Source: Azospirillum halopraeferens DSM 3675 (GTDB taxonomy: Bacteria > Pseudomonadota > Alphaproteobacteria > Azospirillales > Azospirillaceae). From it: DNA of 64,000 nucleotides. The stretch covers positions 101,913 through 165,912 of the forward strand of contig NZ_KE386928.1 of the NCBI RefSeq assembly GCF_000429625.1, given 5' to 3'. Below, one piece after another: positions 57,305 through 64,000 of the stretch (positions are counted from its first letter, which is position 1; the number at the start of each line of letters is the position of its first letter). A program made the translations under genes and the position numbers. The notes under the pieces were generated by a model that ran no database searches, was not told where the DNA came from, and saw only the letters and a program-made list of their open reading frames with translations.

Positions 57305-57322
57305 TGGCGTTTCGGGGTCCCG

Positions 57323-57625
57323 TCAGCGCACGAAGACGTACTGGTCCAGGGACACGCGCCGCATGGTCTGGACCAGGCCGGGCGGGGCGTTGACCACGGT
57401 GACGCTGCCTTTGGCATCGCGGCAGCGGTTGGCCAGCACGAACAGCATGCCGATGGCGGTGGAATCCAGAAAGGTCAGATAGCGGCAGTCCAGCCGGACG
57501 TCGGGGTGCGCCGCGAAATCCCAGGCGGCCAGCAACTCATGGAACTTGGCGCTGTCGTCATAGGTGAAGCGGCCGGACAGCAGGATGCCGTCGGCTCCGT
57601 CCACCTCGGTGAAGGCGTACTCCAT
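57323..57625 (-). CDS. STAS-domain protein (anti-anti-sigma factor type)
   Basis: 100 residues, a single STAS domain: [20 protein letters not shown], and [13 protein letters not shown] with Ser55 as the site normally phosphorylated by an anti-sigma kinase. No partner kinase or phosphatase gene is nearby. Role in a partner-switching pathway is inferred. Confidence 0.88.
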   Translation of the reverse strand: MEYAFTEVDGADGILLSGRFTYDDSAKFHELLAAWDFAAHPDVRLDCRYLTFLDSTAIGMLFVLANRCRDAKGSVTVVNAPPGLVQTMRRVSLDQYVFVR

Positions 57626-57806
57626 CGTCTCCGCTCCGCGGGCATCGGCGGATCATCGGACCATGAAAGCGTCGGCGTGGCAAGCCGGCTCCGCGGAGGC
57701 TGGACAAAGCCGGGGCACGCCTATATTCCGTGGGCGCCCCGGCCCTCGTCCCCGGTTTCGGAGGCATGCAGCCTCACCCCACGCACAGCCGCAGGAGGAA
57801 CGGACG

Positions 57807-59261
57807 ATGCATACGCCCGATCCGACCGAGCCGCGGGTCCCCTCCGCGCCGCCTCCCGGCAACGGGGAGGCGCCTCCCGCCCGCGGGCAGCCGGTGCGGG
57901 CGGAGGAGGAGGACGAGCGTCCCTACGGCGTCGATCCCGAGTTCGTGGAGGAGATCTGCGAACTGCTGCGCGCCGGCAAGCGCGACGCGGTGCGCGCGCT
58001 GCTGGACGACCTGCACGCCGCCGACATCGCCGACCTGCTGGAGCAGACCGGTGCGGAGGAGCGCGAACAGCTTGTCGGTATCCTGCGGCCGGGCTTCGAC
58101 GCGGAGGTGCTGTCGCACCTCAACACGGACCTGCGCGAGGAGGTGGTCGACCTTTTCGAGCCGGGGGAACTGGCCGCCGCCGTCGCCGAGCTGGACACCG
58201 ACGACGCCGTCGACCTGATCGAGGACCTGGACGAGGACCAGCAGCGCGAGATCCTCGAAAACCTGCCGGCCGATACTCGCGCGCTGGTGGAAGAGAACCT
58301 CACCTATGAGGAATACACCGCCGGGCGCCTGATGCAGCGCGACCTGGTGGCGGTGCCGCAGTTCTGGACGGTGGGGCGCACCATCGACCATCTGCGCGCC
58401 TCGGGCGACGACCTGCCGGAGGACTTCTATTCCATCTTCGTCGTCGACCCCCTGCACCGGGTGATCGGGGCGGTGCCCCTGTCGCGGGTCCTGCGCCATA
58501 AGCGCGCGGTGCCCATCTCCGATCTGACCACGGACGATCTCCACGCGATTCCCGCCACCATGGACCAGGAGGAGGTGGCGAACCTGTTCCGCCAGTACGC
58601 CCTGGTCTCCGCCCCCGTGGTCGACGCCCGCGGCCGGCTGCTCGGCGTCATCACCGTCGACGACGTGGTGCACATCATCGACGAGGAGGCGGAGGACGAC
58701 TTCCTCAAGCTGGGCGGCGTCGGCGAGGCCGGCATCTACCGCACGGCCCTCGACACCGCGCGCACCCGCATCTCCTGGCTGGGGCTGAACGTGGTGACCG
58801 CATTCGTTGCGGCGGCGGTGATCGGCCTGTTCGAGGCGACCATCGCACAGATCGTGGCGCTGGCCGTGCTGATGCCCATCGTCGCCTCCATGGGCGGCAA
58901 CGCCGGCACCCAGGCGCTGACGGTGGCGGTGCGCGCCCTGGCCACCCGCGAGCTATCCGAATCCAACGCCATGCGGGTGGTCGGCAAGGAGATGCTGGTG
59001 GCCATCCTGAACGGCGTGGTCTTCGCCGTCCTGGTCGGTACGGTCGCCGGCCTGTGGTTCGCGCCGGAAATCGGCGCCGTCATCGCCGCCGCCATGGTCA
59101 TCAACCTGTTCGTCGCCGGCCTGAGCGGGGTGCTGATCCCGCTGGGGCTGAACCGGCTGGGCGTCGATCCCGCGGTGGCGAGCAGCGTGTTCCTCACCAC
59201 CCTGACCGACATCGTCGGCTTCTTCGCCTTCCTCGGCCTTGCGACCATTTTCCTGCTGTGA
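57807..59261 (+). CDS. mgtE: Magnesium transporter MgtE
   Basis: 484 residues from ATG 57807 after GCAGGAGG. Acidic N-terminal helical domain (about 45-170), two CBS domains (about 175-305), and five C-terminal membrane segments with the pore signature PIVASMGGNAGTQAL. Mg2+ channel gated by its own cytoplasmic domain. I see no M-box-like structure in the 180 bp before it. Confidence 0.95.
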   Translation: MHTPDPTEPRVPSAPPPGNGEAPPARGQPVRAEEEDERPYGVDPEFVEEICELLRAGKRDAVRALLDDLHAADIADLLEQTGAEEREQLVGILRPGFDAEVLSHLNTDLREEVVDLFEPGELAAAVAELDTDDAVDLIEDLDEDQQREILENLPADTRALVEENLTYEEYTAGRLMQRDLVAVPQFWTVGRTIDHLRASGDDLPEDFYSIFVVDPLHRVIGAVPLSRVLRHKRAVPISDLTTDDLHAIPATMDQEEVANLFRQYALVSAPVVDARGRLLGVITVDDVVHIIDEEAEDDFLKLGGVGEAGIYRTALDTARTRISWLGLNVVTAFVAAAVIGLFEATIAQIVALAVLMPIVASMGGNAGTQALTVAVRALATRELSESNAMRVVGKEMLVAILNGVVFAVLVGTVAGLWFAPEIGAVIAAAMVINLFVAGLSGVLIPLGLNRLGVDPAVASSVFLTTLTDIVGFFAFLGLATIFLL

Positions 59262-59289
59262 TCGTCCATCCCCTTCGGAGACACCGCCC

Positions 59290-59742
59290 GTGACCCGCTT
59301 CGAACCGCGCGATCCCGCCTGGGAGGCGCGCTGCCGCGCCGCCTTCGATGCCCAGCCCATCGTCCGCACCCTCGGCATCGTGATGGTGCGGCTGGAGCCG
59401 GGTCTGTGCGAGATGCGCCTGCCCTTCAACCCGGATTTCACCCAGCAGCACGGCTTCTTCCATGCCGGCATGGTCAGCACGCTGGCCGACAACGCCGGGG
59501 GCTTCGCCGCCTATTCCCTGATGCCGGCGGGCAGCGAGGTGCTGGCCGTGGAGTTCAAGATCAACCTGATGGCGCCGGCCAGGGGGGAGGTCATGATCGC
59601 CCGCGGCCGCGTGCTGAAGCCCGGCCGCACCCTGACCATCACGACGGTGGAGGTGGCGATGCTGGACGGCGGAGCGGAGAAGGACGTGGCGATCATGCAG
59701 CAGACCTGCATGGCCCTGTCCGGCGGTGCCGGCGATCGGTGA
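59290..59742 (+). CDS. PaaI-type hotdog thioesterase
   Basis: 150 residues from GTG 59290. QQHGFFHAGMVSTLADNAGGFAAYS is the catalytic HGG/HxGxxxxxxDxxxG region of the PaaI family. Hydrolyses acyl-CoA thioesters; substrate unknown. It follows mgtE by 28 bp. Confidence 0.9.
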   Translation: MTRFEPRDPAWEARCRAAFDAQPIVRTLGIVMVRLEPGLCEMRLPFNPDFTQQHGFFHAGMVSTLADNAGGFAAYSLMPAGSEVLAVEFKINLMAPARGEVMIARGRVLKPGRTLTITTVEVAMLDGGAEKDVAIMQQTCMALSGGAGDR

Positions 59743-59900
59743 TCGCCGCGAACTCTGCTACGAAAGATGGTACCCGAACGGGCAGGAGGGGAGTAGACTG
59801 GTTTCCGCTCCGCACCGGCCGTCGGACGCGCCCGGCATACACCCGTACGGCTTCGCTAAGGCTCTGGTTTGATTGAAACACGGTGTCGAAGCTGAAATTT

Positions 59901-59915
59901 TAATGCAATGCATTA
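59901..59915. promoter_or_regulatory. Perfect 7-1-7 dyad, TAATGCA-A-TGCATTA
   Basis: A 15-bp perfect palindrome in an AT-rich island, 89 bp before the unknown exported protein. Probably an operator; the regulator is unknown. Confidence 0.5.
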
Positions 59916-60003
59916 TGACTTGCGTTTCGTTCGTTGCCACGACCATTTTAGGGGGCGCTCCGACGAAGGGCAGGGGCGCGCGTTCGGGCGAAGGGAGGGG
60001 GCG

Positions 60004-60696
60004 ATGTGGCGTACGGTTGTGTTCGGCGCGAGTCTGTTGGCGCTTATGGCCACCGCTCCGGCCCATGCGGGCGGCCGTATGAACGAAACCATCGAATCGC
60101 CCGGCCTGTTTGACAATTTCATGTGGCACCGGATCGAGCAGGTGAATGAATCGCCGTCGCTCGCCCGCTACCTCATCAACGAATGCGTGATCGCCAGTGT
60201 CGGCGCCATGGCCATCACCGCCATCGTGACCGGGCCTGTGGCTCCGGCCGCGGCCATGGCCCTGGGGACCGCCGGGCCCGGCCTGACCCTGCTGGAGATC
60301 GGCGTCATCGGCTGCGGCGGCGGCATTGCCGCGGGTGTGGCGTCGGTCAGCGCCCAGTGGGCGTGGGAGGAGCAGGACTACATCCGCGACGTGGCCGAGG
60401 TCCAGATTGCGGGCATGATCGACCAGTACAATCAGGCGTCGGCCGATCTCGGCAACCGCGTCGCGCAGGTGTGGAGCGACCCGGTCGCCGCCGTGCAGAC
60501 GACGGTGGCGGCCGTGGCCGACGGTGCGGCGTCGCTGCTGGGCCAGGGCGGTCAGGCGGCGGGGTCCGCGGTGCAGGTCGCGGCGGCCACCATGTCCGGC
60601 TGGTGGTTCGGCCAGAACCGCGGTGTCGACGATTTCGTCACCTACGAAACCGCGAGCATCGCCGGCCTGGCGAACGGCACCATCGCCGTCCACTGA
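60004..60696 (+). CDS. Unknown exported protein with a Gly/Ala-rich hydrophobic core, no lysine
   Basis: 230 residues from ATG 60004 after GGGAGGGGG. Signal peptide (MWRTVVFGASLLALMATA, cut near AHA). The mature part has a long hydrophobic Gly/Ala-rich stretch (about 60-118) with two Cys, like paired membrane hairpins, then an amphipathic helical part (about 118-200). I see no lysine. I do not recognise a family. Single gene with its own AT-rich upstream region; convergent with the DUF4139 gene. Confidence 0.65.
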   Translation: MWRTVVFGASLLALMATAPAHAGGRMNETIESPGLFDNFMWHRIEQVNESPSLARYLINECVIASVGAMAITAIVTGPVAPAAAMALGTAGPGLTLLEIGVIGCGGGIAAGVASVSAQWAWEEQDYIRDVAEVQIAGMIDQYNQASADLGNRVAQVWSDPVAAVQTTVAAVADGAASLLGQGGQAAGSAVQVAAATMSGWWFGQNRGVDDFVTYETASIAGLANGTIAVH

Positions 60697-60788
60697 TCCG
60701 AAGGCACCATCGCCGCCTGCCGCTTTGTCCCGTTTCACGGCCGTCGTCCGCGCCCCCCGTCCGATCCCGGCGGGGGGCGCGTCCGTGT

Positions 60789-62849
60789 CTACAGGTTCAG
60801 GCCGCGCACGAAATCGGCCAGCGCCCGGCGGGCCGCCTCCGCCTCGCGGCGGGCGTCGGCAAGGCCGGCGGTGAGGGACTCCAGGCGGGTTTCCTGTTCG
60901 CCCATCTTGTCCAGCGTGCGCCGGTAGAGATCGCTGTCGCGGGGCAGTGCGGCCAGGTTGGTGCGCAGACGCTCCTGGTCCTTCAGGACGTCGACCTGTT
61001 CGCGTTCCACCTCGGCGATGCGCCGCTGCCGGTCCGCCAGGGTGGAGCGCAGGGCGGCGACCCGGTCCAGCGCCTCCCGCAGCGGCGGTGCCAGGGCTTC
61101 GGCGTCGGCATAGGCGGCGACCTGTTCGGGCACCAGGTCGATCAGGGCGACCCGCTCCACCCGCGGGTGGCGCAGCACCACCGTCAGCGACGCCGTGCCG
61201 CCCGCCGCCACGCTGACGGGGAGGCGGTAGGAGTCCGCGGTCACCGCCGGTTCCGGGCCGGCGGGTTCCGCCAGGTCCCAGCCGGGGCGGCGGGGATGCT
61301 CGACGATCACCGTGCGCGGCGCGCCGGCGGCGGCGGCGATGGTGTAGGTGGTGGTCTGGCGCTCCTCCACCGTCAGGGTGAGCACGCCGTCGACGATGGC
61401 GGCGCGGGTCAGCGTGCGGCTCGGGCGGTCGGCGCGGTCGACGGTCACCGTGCGGTCCAGGGCAAAGCTCAGCAGCCGCTCCTCCCCGGCCGGCATGGCC
61501 GACAGGCGGGCGTCACCGACGTAGGCGACGGCGGCGTCGGCACCGCCCCGCTCGTACAGGGTCAGCACGCCGGGGGGCAGGCCGCTGCCGGTGTCGTTCG
61601 CCACACGCACGGCGGCCAGCGGGTGGCGGGCGTGGGTGTCCGGCCGGTACAGGCCGACCGCGGCGGCGGGCACGGGGCGGGCGACGACGGGCAGCATCAG
61701 CGACTGGCCGGCCGCCACCGTCACCGGTTGCGGGTAGCGGAACACCACTTGCGTGGCGGCGTCGCGGGCCTCGGCCGTGGTGAGGGCGGCCGGCTGCGAC
61801 GGTGCCGGCGCCGGCGCCGGCGGCATCGACTCGGCGCGCGGACCGGCCCGCATCATCGACGAGCGGGCGGCGTCCGCCTCGTCCGCCGCTCCCCCCTTGG
61901 CCCGCTGCGGCACCGCCGCCATGGGCACCGCCCCTTCGTCGGGGGAGGGCAGGACACGGCCCGGCACCTCCACCGGCACCTCCGGCCGGTCCACGTAGTA
62001 AGATTCGTACAGGGCCTGGCGGAAGGTCACGGGGCTGCCGGACACCACCGTGAGGTCCACGGCGTTCCAGTCGACGCCGCTCATGTTCTCCAGCACCGCC
62101 CAGCCCTGCAGGGCGCCTGCGCCGTCTCCCTCCGGCGGCAGGGTCAGGCGGTAGGACGTCTTCCACAGCGGCGCCTCGACCACATAGCCCACGCGCACCG
62201 TCCGCGGCGCGTCGCCGCCGGTCGTGCGGATGCTCAGACGCCGGCGCTCCCGGCCGCCGTGCTCGGCAAGCGCGGCCAGGGCTCCGTCCACCTGCGCCTG
62301 AAGGGCGGGATCGGCGAAGCGCAGCGACTCGGTGTCCTCCAGCACGAGCTGGCGCAGGCCCGCCGCCGTCATCAGCGTGATGCGGTGACGGGTCAGGGTG
62401 CCGCGGCCGTCGGGCAACTCCACCGTATCCTCGTTGACGCTGAGCAGGCGGCCGGTGACCTCCCGCGCCCCGGTGACGCGCACCTCGGCGCCGCGCAGGG
62501 CGGTCAGCAGGGCGGCCGGCGATTCCAGCGCCGCCGCGTCGAACGGCAGCTCGCGGAACGCCTGCGCCAGTGGCGCCTCGCCGGGCAGGGCGATGGTGCC
62601 GACGCCGCCGGCGTCGTCGTAGACGACGATGCTCTTCAGCACGTCGTCCACCTGGTCGCGCCGGACGTCCAGCGTCAGGGTGGCGTCGCCGCTCACCGTG
62701 GCCTCGTACTCGAAATAGCCCACGCCGCCGGTCGACAGCAGGACGCGCCGGAGGTCCAGCCCGTCCGCCCCCCGGGCGGGGATGGCGACCAGCAGCAGGG
62801 CCAGGGCTGCGGCGGGCGGTGCGGCGGTGCGGTGCAGGCTGTAGGGCAT
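60789..62849 (-). CDS. DUF4139 domain-containing exported protein
   Basis: 686 residues. Signal peptide, an N-terminal beta region (FEYEATVSGDATLTLDVRRDQVDDVLKS), the DUF4139 body (YVVEAPLWKTSYRLTL; AVLENMSGVDWNAVDLTVVSG; YESYYVD) and a C-terminal coiled coil (about 600-680). Function unknown; periplasmic or outer-envelope by its signal. Divergent from ridA. Confidence 0.88.
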   Translation of the reverse strand: MPYSLHRTAAPPAAALALLLVAIPARGADGLDLRRVLLSTGGVGYFEYEATVSGDATLTLDVRRDQVDDVLKSIVVYDDAGGVGTIALPGEAPLAQAFRELPFDAAALESPAALLTALRGAEVRVTGAREVTGRLLSVNEDTVELPDGRGTLTRHRITLMTAAGLRQLVLEDTESLRFADPALQAQVDGALAALAEHGGRERRRLSIRTTGGDAPRTVRVGYVVEAPLWKTSYRLTLPPEGDGAGALQGWAVLENMSGVDWNAVDLTVVSGSPVTFRQALYESYYVDRPEVPVEVPGRVLPSPDEGAVPMAAVPQRAKGGAADEADAARSSMMRAGPRAESMPPAPAPAPSQPAALTTAEARDAATQVVFRYPQPVTVAAGQSLMLPVVARPVPAAAVGLYRPDTHARHPLAAVRVANDTGSGLPPGVLTLYERGGADAAVAYVGDARLSAMPAGEERLLSFALDRTVTVDRADRPSRTLTRAAIVDGVLTLTVEERQTTTYTIAAAAGAPRTVIVEHPRRPGWDLAEPAGPEPAVTADSYRLPVSVAAGGTASLTVVLRHPRVERVALIDLVPEQVAAYADAEALAPPLREALDRVAALRSTLADRQRRIAEVEREQVDVLKDQERLRTNLAALPRDSDLYRRTLDKMGEQETRLESLTAGLADARREAEAARRALADFVRGLNL

Positions 62850-63048
62850 GAAGCGCTCTCCCGGATGTCGATCGCCCGATCAGCCCTAGCGGCGAAATCG
62901 GGAAACATTGCGGCGAACCGCGGACGCGAACGGGTACCCGCCCTGCGGTCGTTCGGCCCATGCAATCTTTCAAATTGTCCCGCGGGCGTGGTGTGCCATT
63001 CTGCGACGGTGCCCCGGCGGGGGCGGACACACCGGAGGGGACGGGCGC

Positions 63049-63462
63049 ATGGCACGCACACTCATCTCGTCGGGATCGGAGTTCGAGAGGGTCGCCGGCT
63101 ACTCCCGCGCCGTCGTCGACGGGCGGTGGGTGTTCGTGTCGGGCACCACCGGCTTCGACTACGCCGCCGGCACCATCGCCGGGGACGTGGTGGAGCAGAC
63201 CCACCAGACCTTCCGGAACATCGCCGCGGCCCTCCATGAGGCCGGTGCCGGCTTCGCCGACGTGGTGCGGGTGCGGGTGTTCCTGACCGCGGCCGAGGAT
63301 TTTGCGCGCATCGCACCGGTGCTGGGGGAGTACCTGGGGGAGGCGCGCCCGGCCAACACCACCGTGGTTTGCCCGCTGATCGACCCGCGCATGAAGATCG
63401 AGATTGAGGTGACGGCGCGCCGGCGCGCCGGCGGCCGGACGAAAAAATCCCCTCCCCGCTGA
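63049..63462 (+). CDS. RidA/YjgF family protein
   Basis: 137 residues. VSGTTGFDYAAGTIAGDVVEQTHQTF and the C-terminal KIEIEVTA are family features. The substrate-binding Arg of true RidA (the R in RPARS..) is not at its normal place (NTTVVCPLIDPRMKIEIE), so it belongs to another Rid subgroup, and imine deaminase activity is not certain. Its last codons overlap a terminator stem that serves the opposite strand. Confidence 0.88.
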   Translation: MARTLISSGSEFERVAGYSRAVVDGRWVFVSGTTGFDYAAGTIAGDVVEQTHQTFRNIAAALHEAGAGFADVVRVRVFLTAAEDFARIAPVLGEYLGEARPANTTVVCPLIDPRMKIEIEVTARRRAGGRTKKSPPR

Positions 63463-63474
63463 CGCGGGGAGGGG
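63442..63474 (-). terminator. Rho-independent terminator of the 60-aa minus-strand gene, inside the ridA end
   Basis: Perfect 11-bp stem (63449-63459 with 63464-63474), 4-base loop, followed on the minus strand by ATTTTTTC. The stem covers the ridA stop codon, so the two convergent genes share this DNA. Confidence 0.8.
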
Positions 63475-63532
63475 CGGCAAGGGGAGGCAACCGGTCACCC
63501 ACCGGTGGCCTCGGGGAATGGGTTCGGAGCGG

Positions 63533-63715
63533 TCAGCGGCCCATGAGCGCCCGGGCCGAGTCGAGATGGCGGCGCGCCTCGTTCAGAGTGGCGCGGTGGC
63601 GGGCCATCGCCTCGCGGACGGGCAAGCCGGTGTCATACACGCGCATCTGGTTCAGGATCTCATCGGCCCGGTCGAGAAGGGCGATCCGTTGCAGGCAGTG
63701 GTCGAGAGCGTTCAT
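63533..63715 (-). CDS. Small hypothetical protein, 60 residues
   Basis: From ATG 63715 (GGGGATCAGGG upstream; the frame is open to 63739). Helical, charged: MNALDHCLQRIALLDRADEI, then REAMARHRATLNEARRHLDS. No family recognised. Supported by a proper terminator 60 bp after its stop. Confidence 0.55.
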   Translation of the reverse strand: MNALDHCLQRIALLDRADEILNQMRVYDTGLPVREAMARHRATLNEARRHLDSARALMGR

Positions 63716-63901
63716 CCCTGATCCCCGGCGAGTCGTCACGGCGTTGCGCCGCTTGGTCCATTCGCGGCGCCGAGCCGCTTCCGATGGGCCGATTAGAGCG
63801 CCCTTTCATGTCCCGATGATGTCGGTTGCGGGGGGATTTGGTTTCACGCGTGACGTTTTCCGTTTCATCCCGCACACCCTTCCGCAGCGGCACGGGGGTG
63901 T

Positions 63902-63917
63902 GTTACAAGGTTGTAAC
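63902..63917. promoter_or_regulatory. Perfect 7-2-7 dyad, GTTACAA-GG-TTGTAAC
   Basis: An operator-like palindrome 40 bp before TATAAA (63956-63961), at the window end. It could control the gene that starts beyond base 64000 or the divergent 60-aa gene. No -35 box is well placed. Confidence 0.45.
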
Positions 63918-64000
63918 CGGCGGTGCGGAACGCCTTTTGTCGGTTCGCGACATCGTATAAAGCAGGCGTCGGGACGATCGGGGTTGGGGGAGCCGGCAAT

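Noticed and set aside
57157-57322. tRNA-Leu as an integration site
   Set aside because: No integrase nearby and no copy of the tRNA 3' end was noticed in the window.
57626-57806. Mg2+ riboswitch before mgtE
   Set aside because: No paired elements or terminator/antiterminator could be seen in this leader.
60183-63239. Open frame of over 1,000 codons on the plus strand across the unknown exported gene and opposite the DUF4139 gene
   Set aside because: Low-complexity Gly/Arg/His translation, no ribosome site, shadow of the real genes.

Overview
The window is about 64 kb of very GC-rich DNA from an alphaproteobacterial chromosome, most likely from the Rhodospirillales (Azospirillum / Rhodocista-like). 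The reasons are: an ATP synthase F1 cluster (atpHAGDC) without the F0 genes, the rpmH-rnpA-yidD-yidC-engB block, a RegB/RegA redox two-component pair, CtrA-type TTAA-N7-TTAAC boxes, and a chemosensory cluster whose parts recall the Che3 (cyst development) cluster of Rhodospirillum centenum. No prophage, complete insertion sequence, CRISPR array or rRNA operon is visible. Most of the window is ordinary chromosomal core; interest lies in orphan genes, gene remnants and small regulatory sites.

Layout. 1-6.3 kb: 3' end of a methyl-accepting protein, a CheA with a fused receiver, CheB, a tandem-receiver protein and a PAS/hybrid kinase, tightly overlapping. 6.3-7.4 kb: a remnant-rich spacer (PIN-toxin stub, two perfect hairpins, a CtrA box) and a small proteasome-like Ntn hydrolase. 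7.4-13.4 kb: a secreted PHB-depolymerase-type esterase, HutH, and a type I secretion ATPase/adaptor pair. 13.5-21.7 kb: DUF6544-like protein and TetR, dihydrolipoyl dehydrogenase, tal-DUF484-xerC, divergent priA, and a 107-aa orphan with its own CtrA box. 21.7-28.2 kb: atpHAGDC and a ferritin-like di-iron protein. 28.2-35.2 kb: minus-strand gpmI-envC-ctpA-deacetylase-rppH, and an IalB-like exported protein. 35.5-39.4 kb: ferric-iron binding protein and permease around a pirin, with a shared Fur-like box. 39.6-45.4 kb: globin, accA, a MAPEG protein, argB-hyp-corA, and a 53-aa gene. 44.2-48.8 kb: rpmH-rnpA-yidD-yidC-engB-antiporter. 49-51.9 kb: an exported beta-helix protein without lysine, and a Crp-type regulator next to a DUF2892 protein. 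52-55.9 kb: RegA, RegB and a BLUF photoreceptor on one strand, then lpxD. 55.9-64 kb: a broken XRE gene, lipB, tRNA-Leu(GAG), STAS protein, mgtE, thioesterase, an unknown exported lysine-free protein, DUF4139 protein, RidA and a small orphan.

How the genes work together. Energy and redox form one theme (ATP synthase, Lpd, RegBA, BLUF, Crp-like regulator, globin). Iron and divalent metals form another (FbpA/FbpB-like, ferritin-like protein, CorA, MgtE). Envelope work includes YidC, EnvC, CtpA, LpxD and type I secretion. Start codons were chosen by Shine-Dalgarno sequence, overlap with neighbours and family length. Functions are by recognition of motifs only; no database search was possible.
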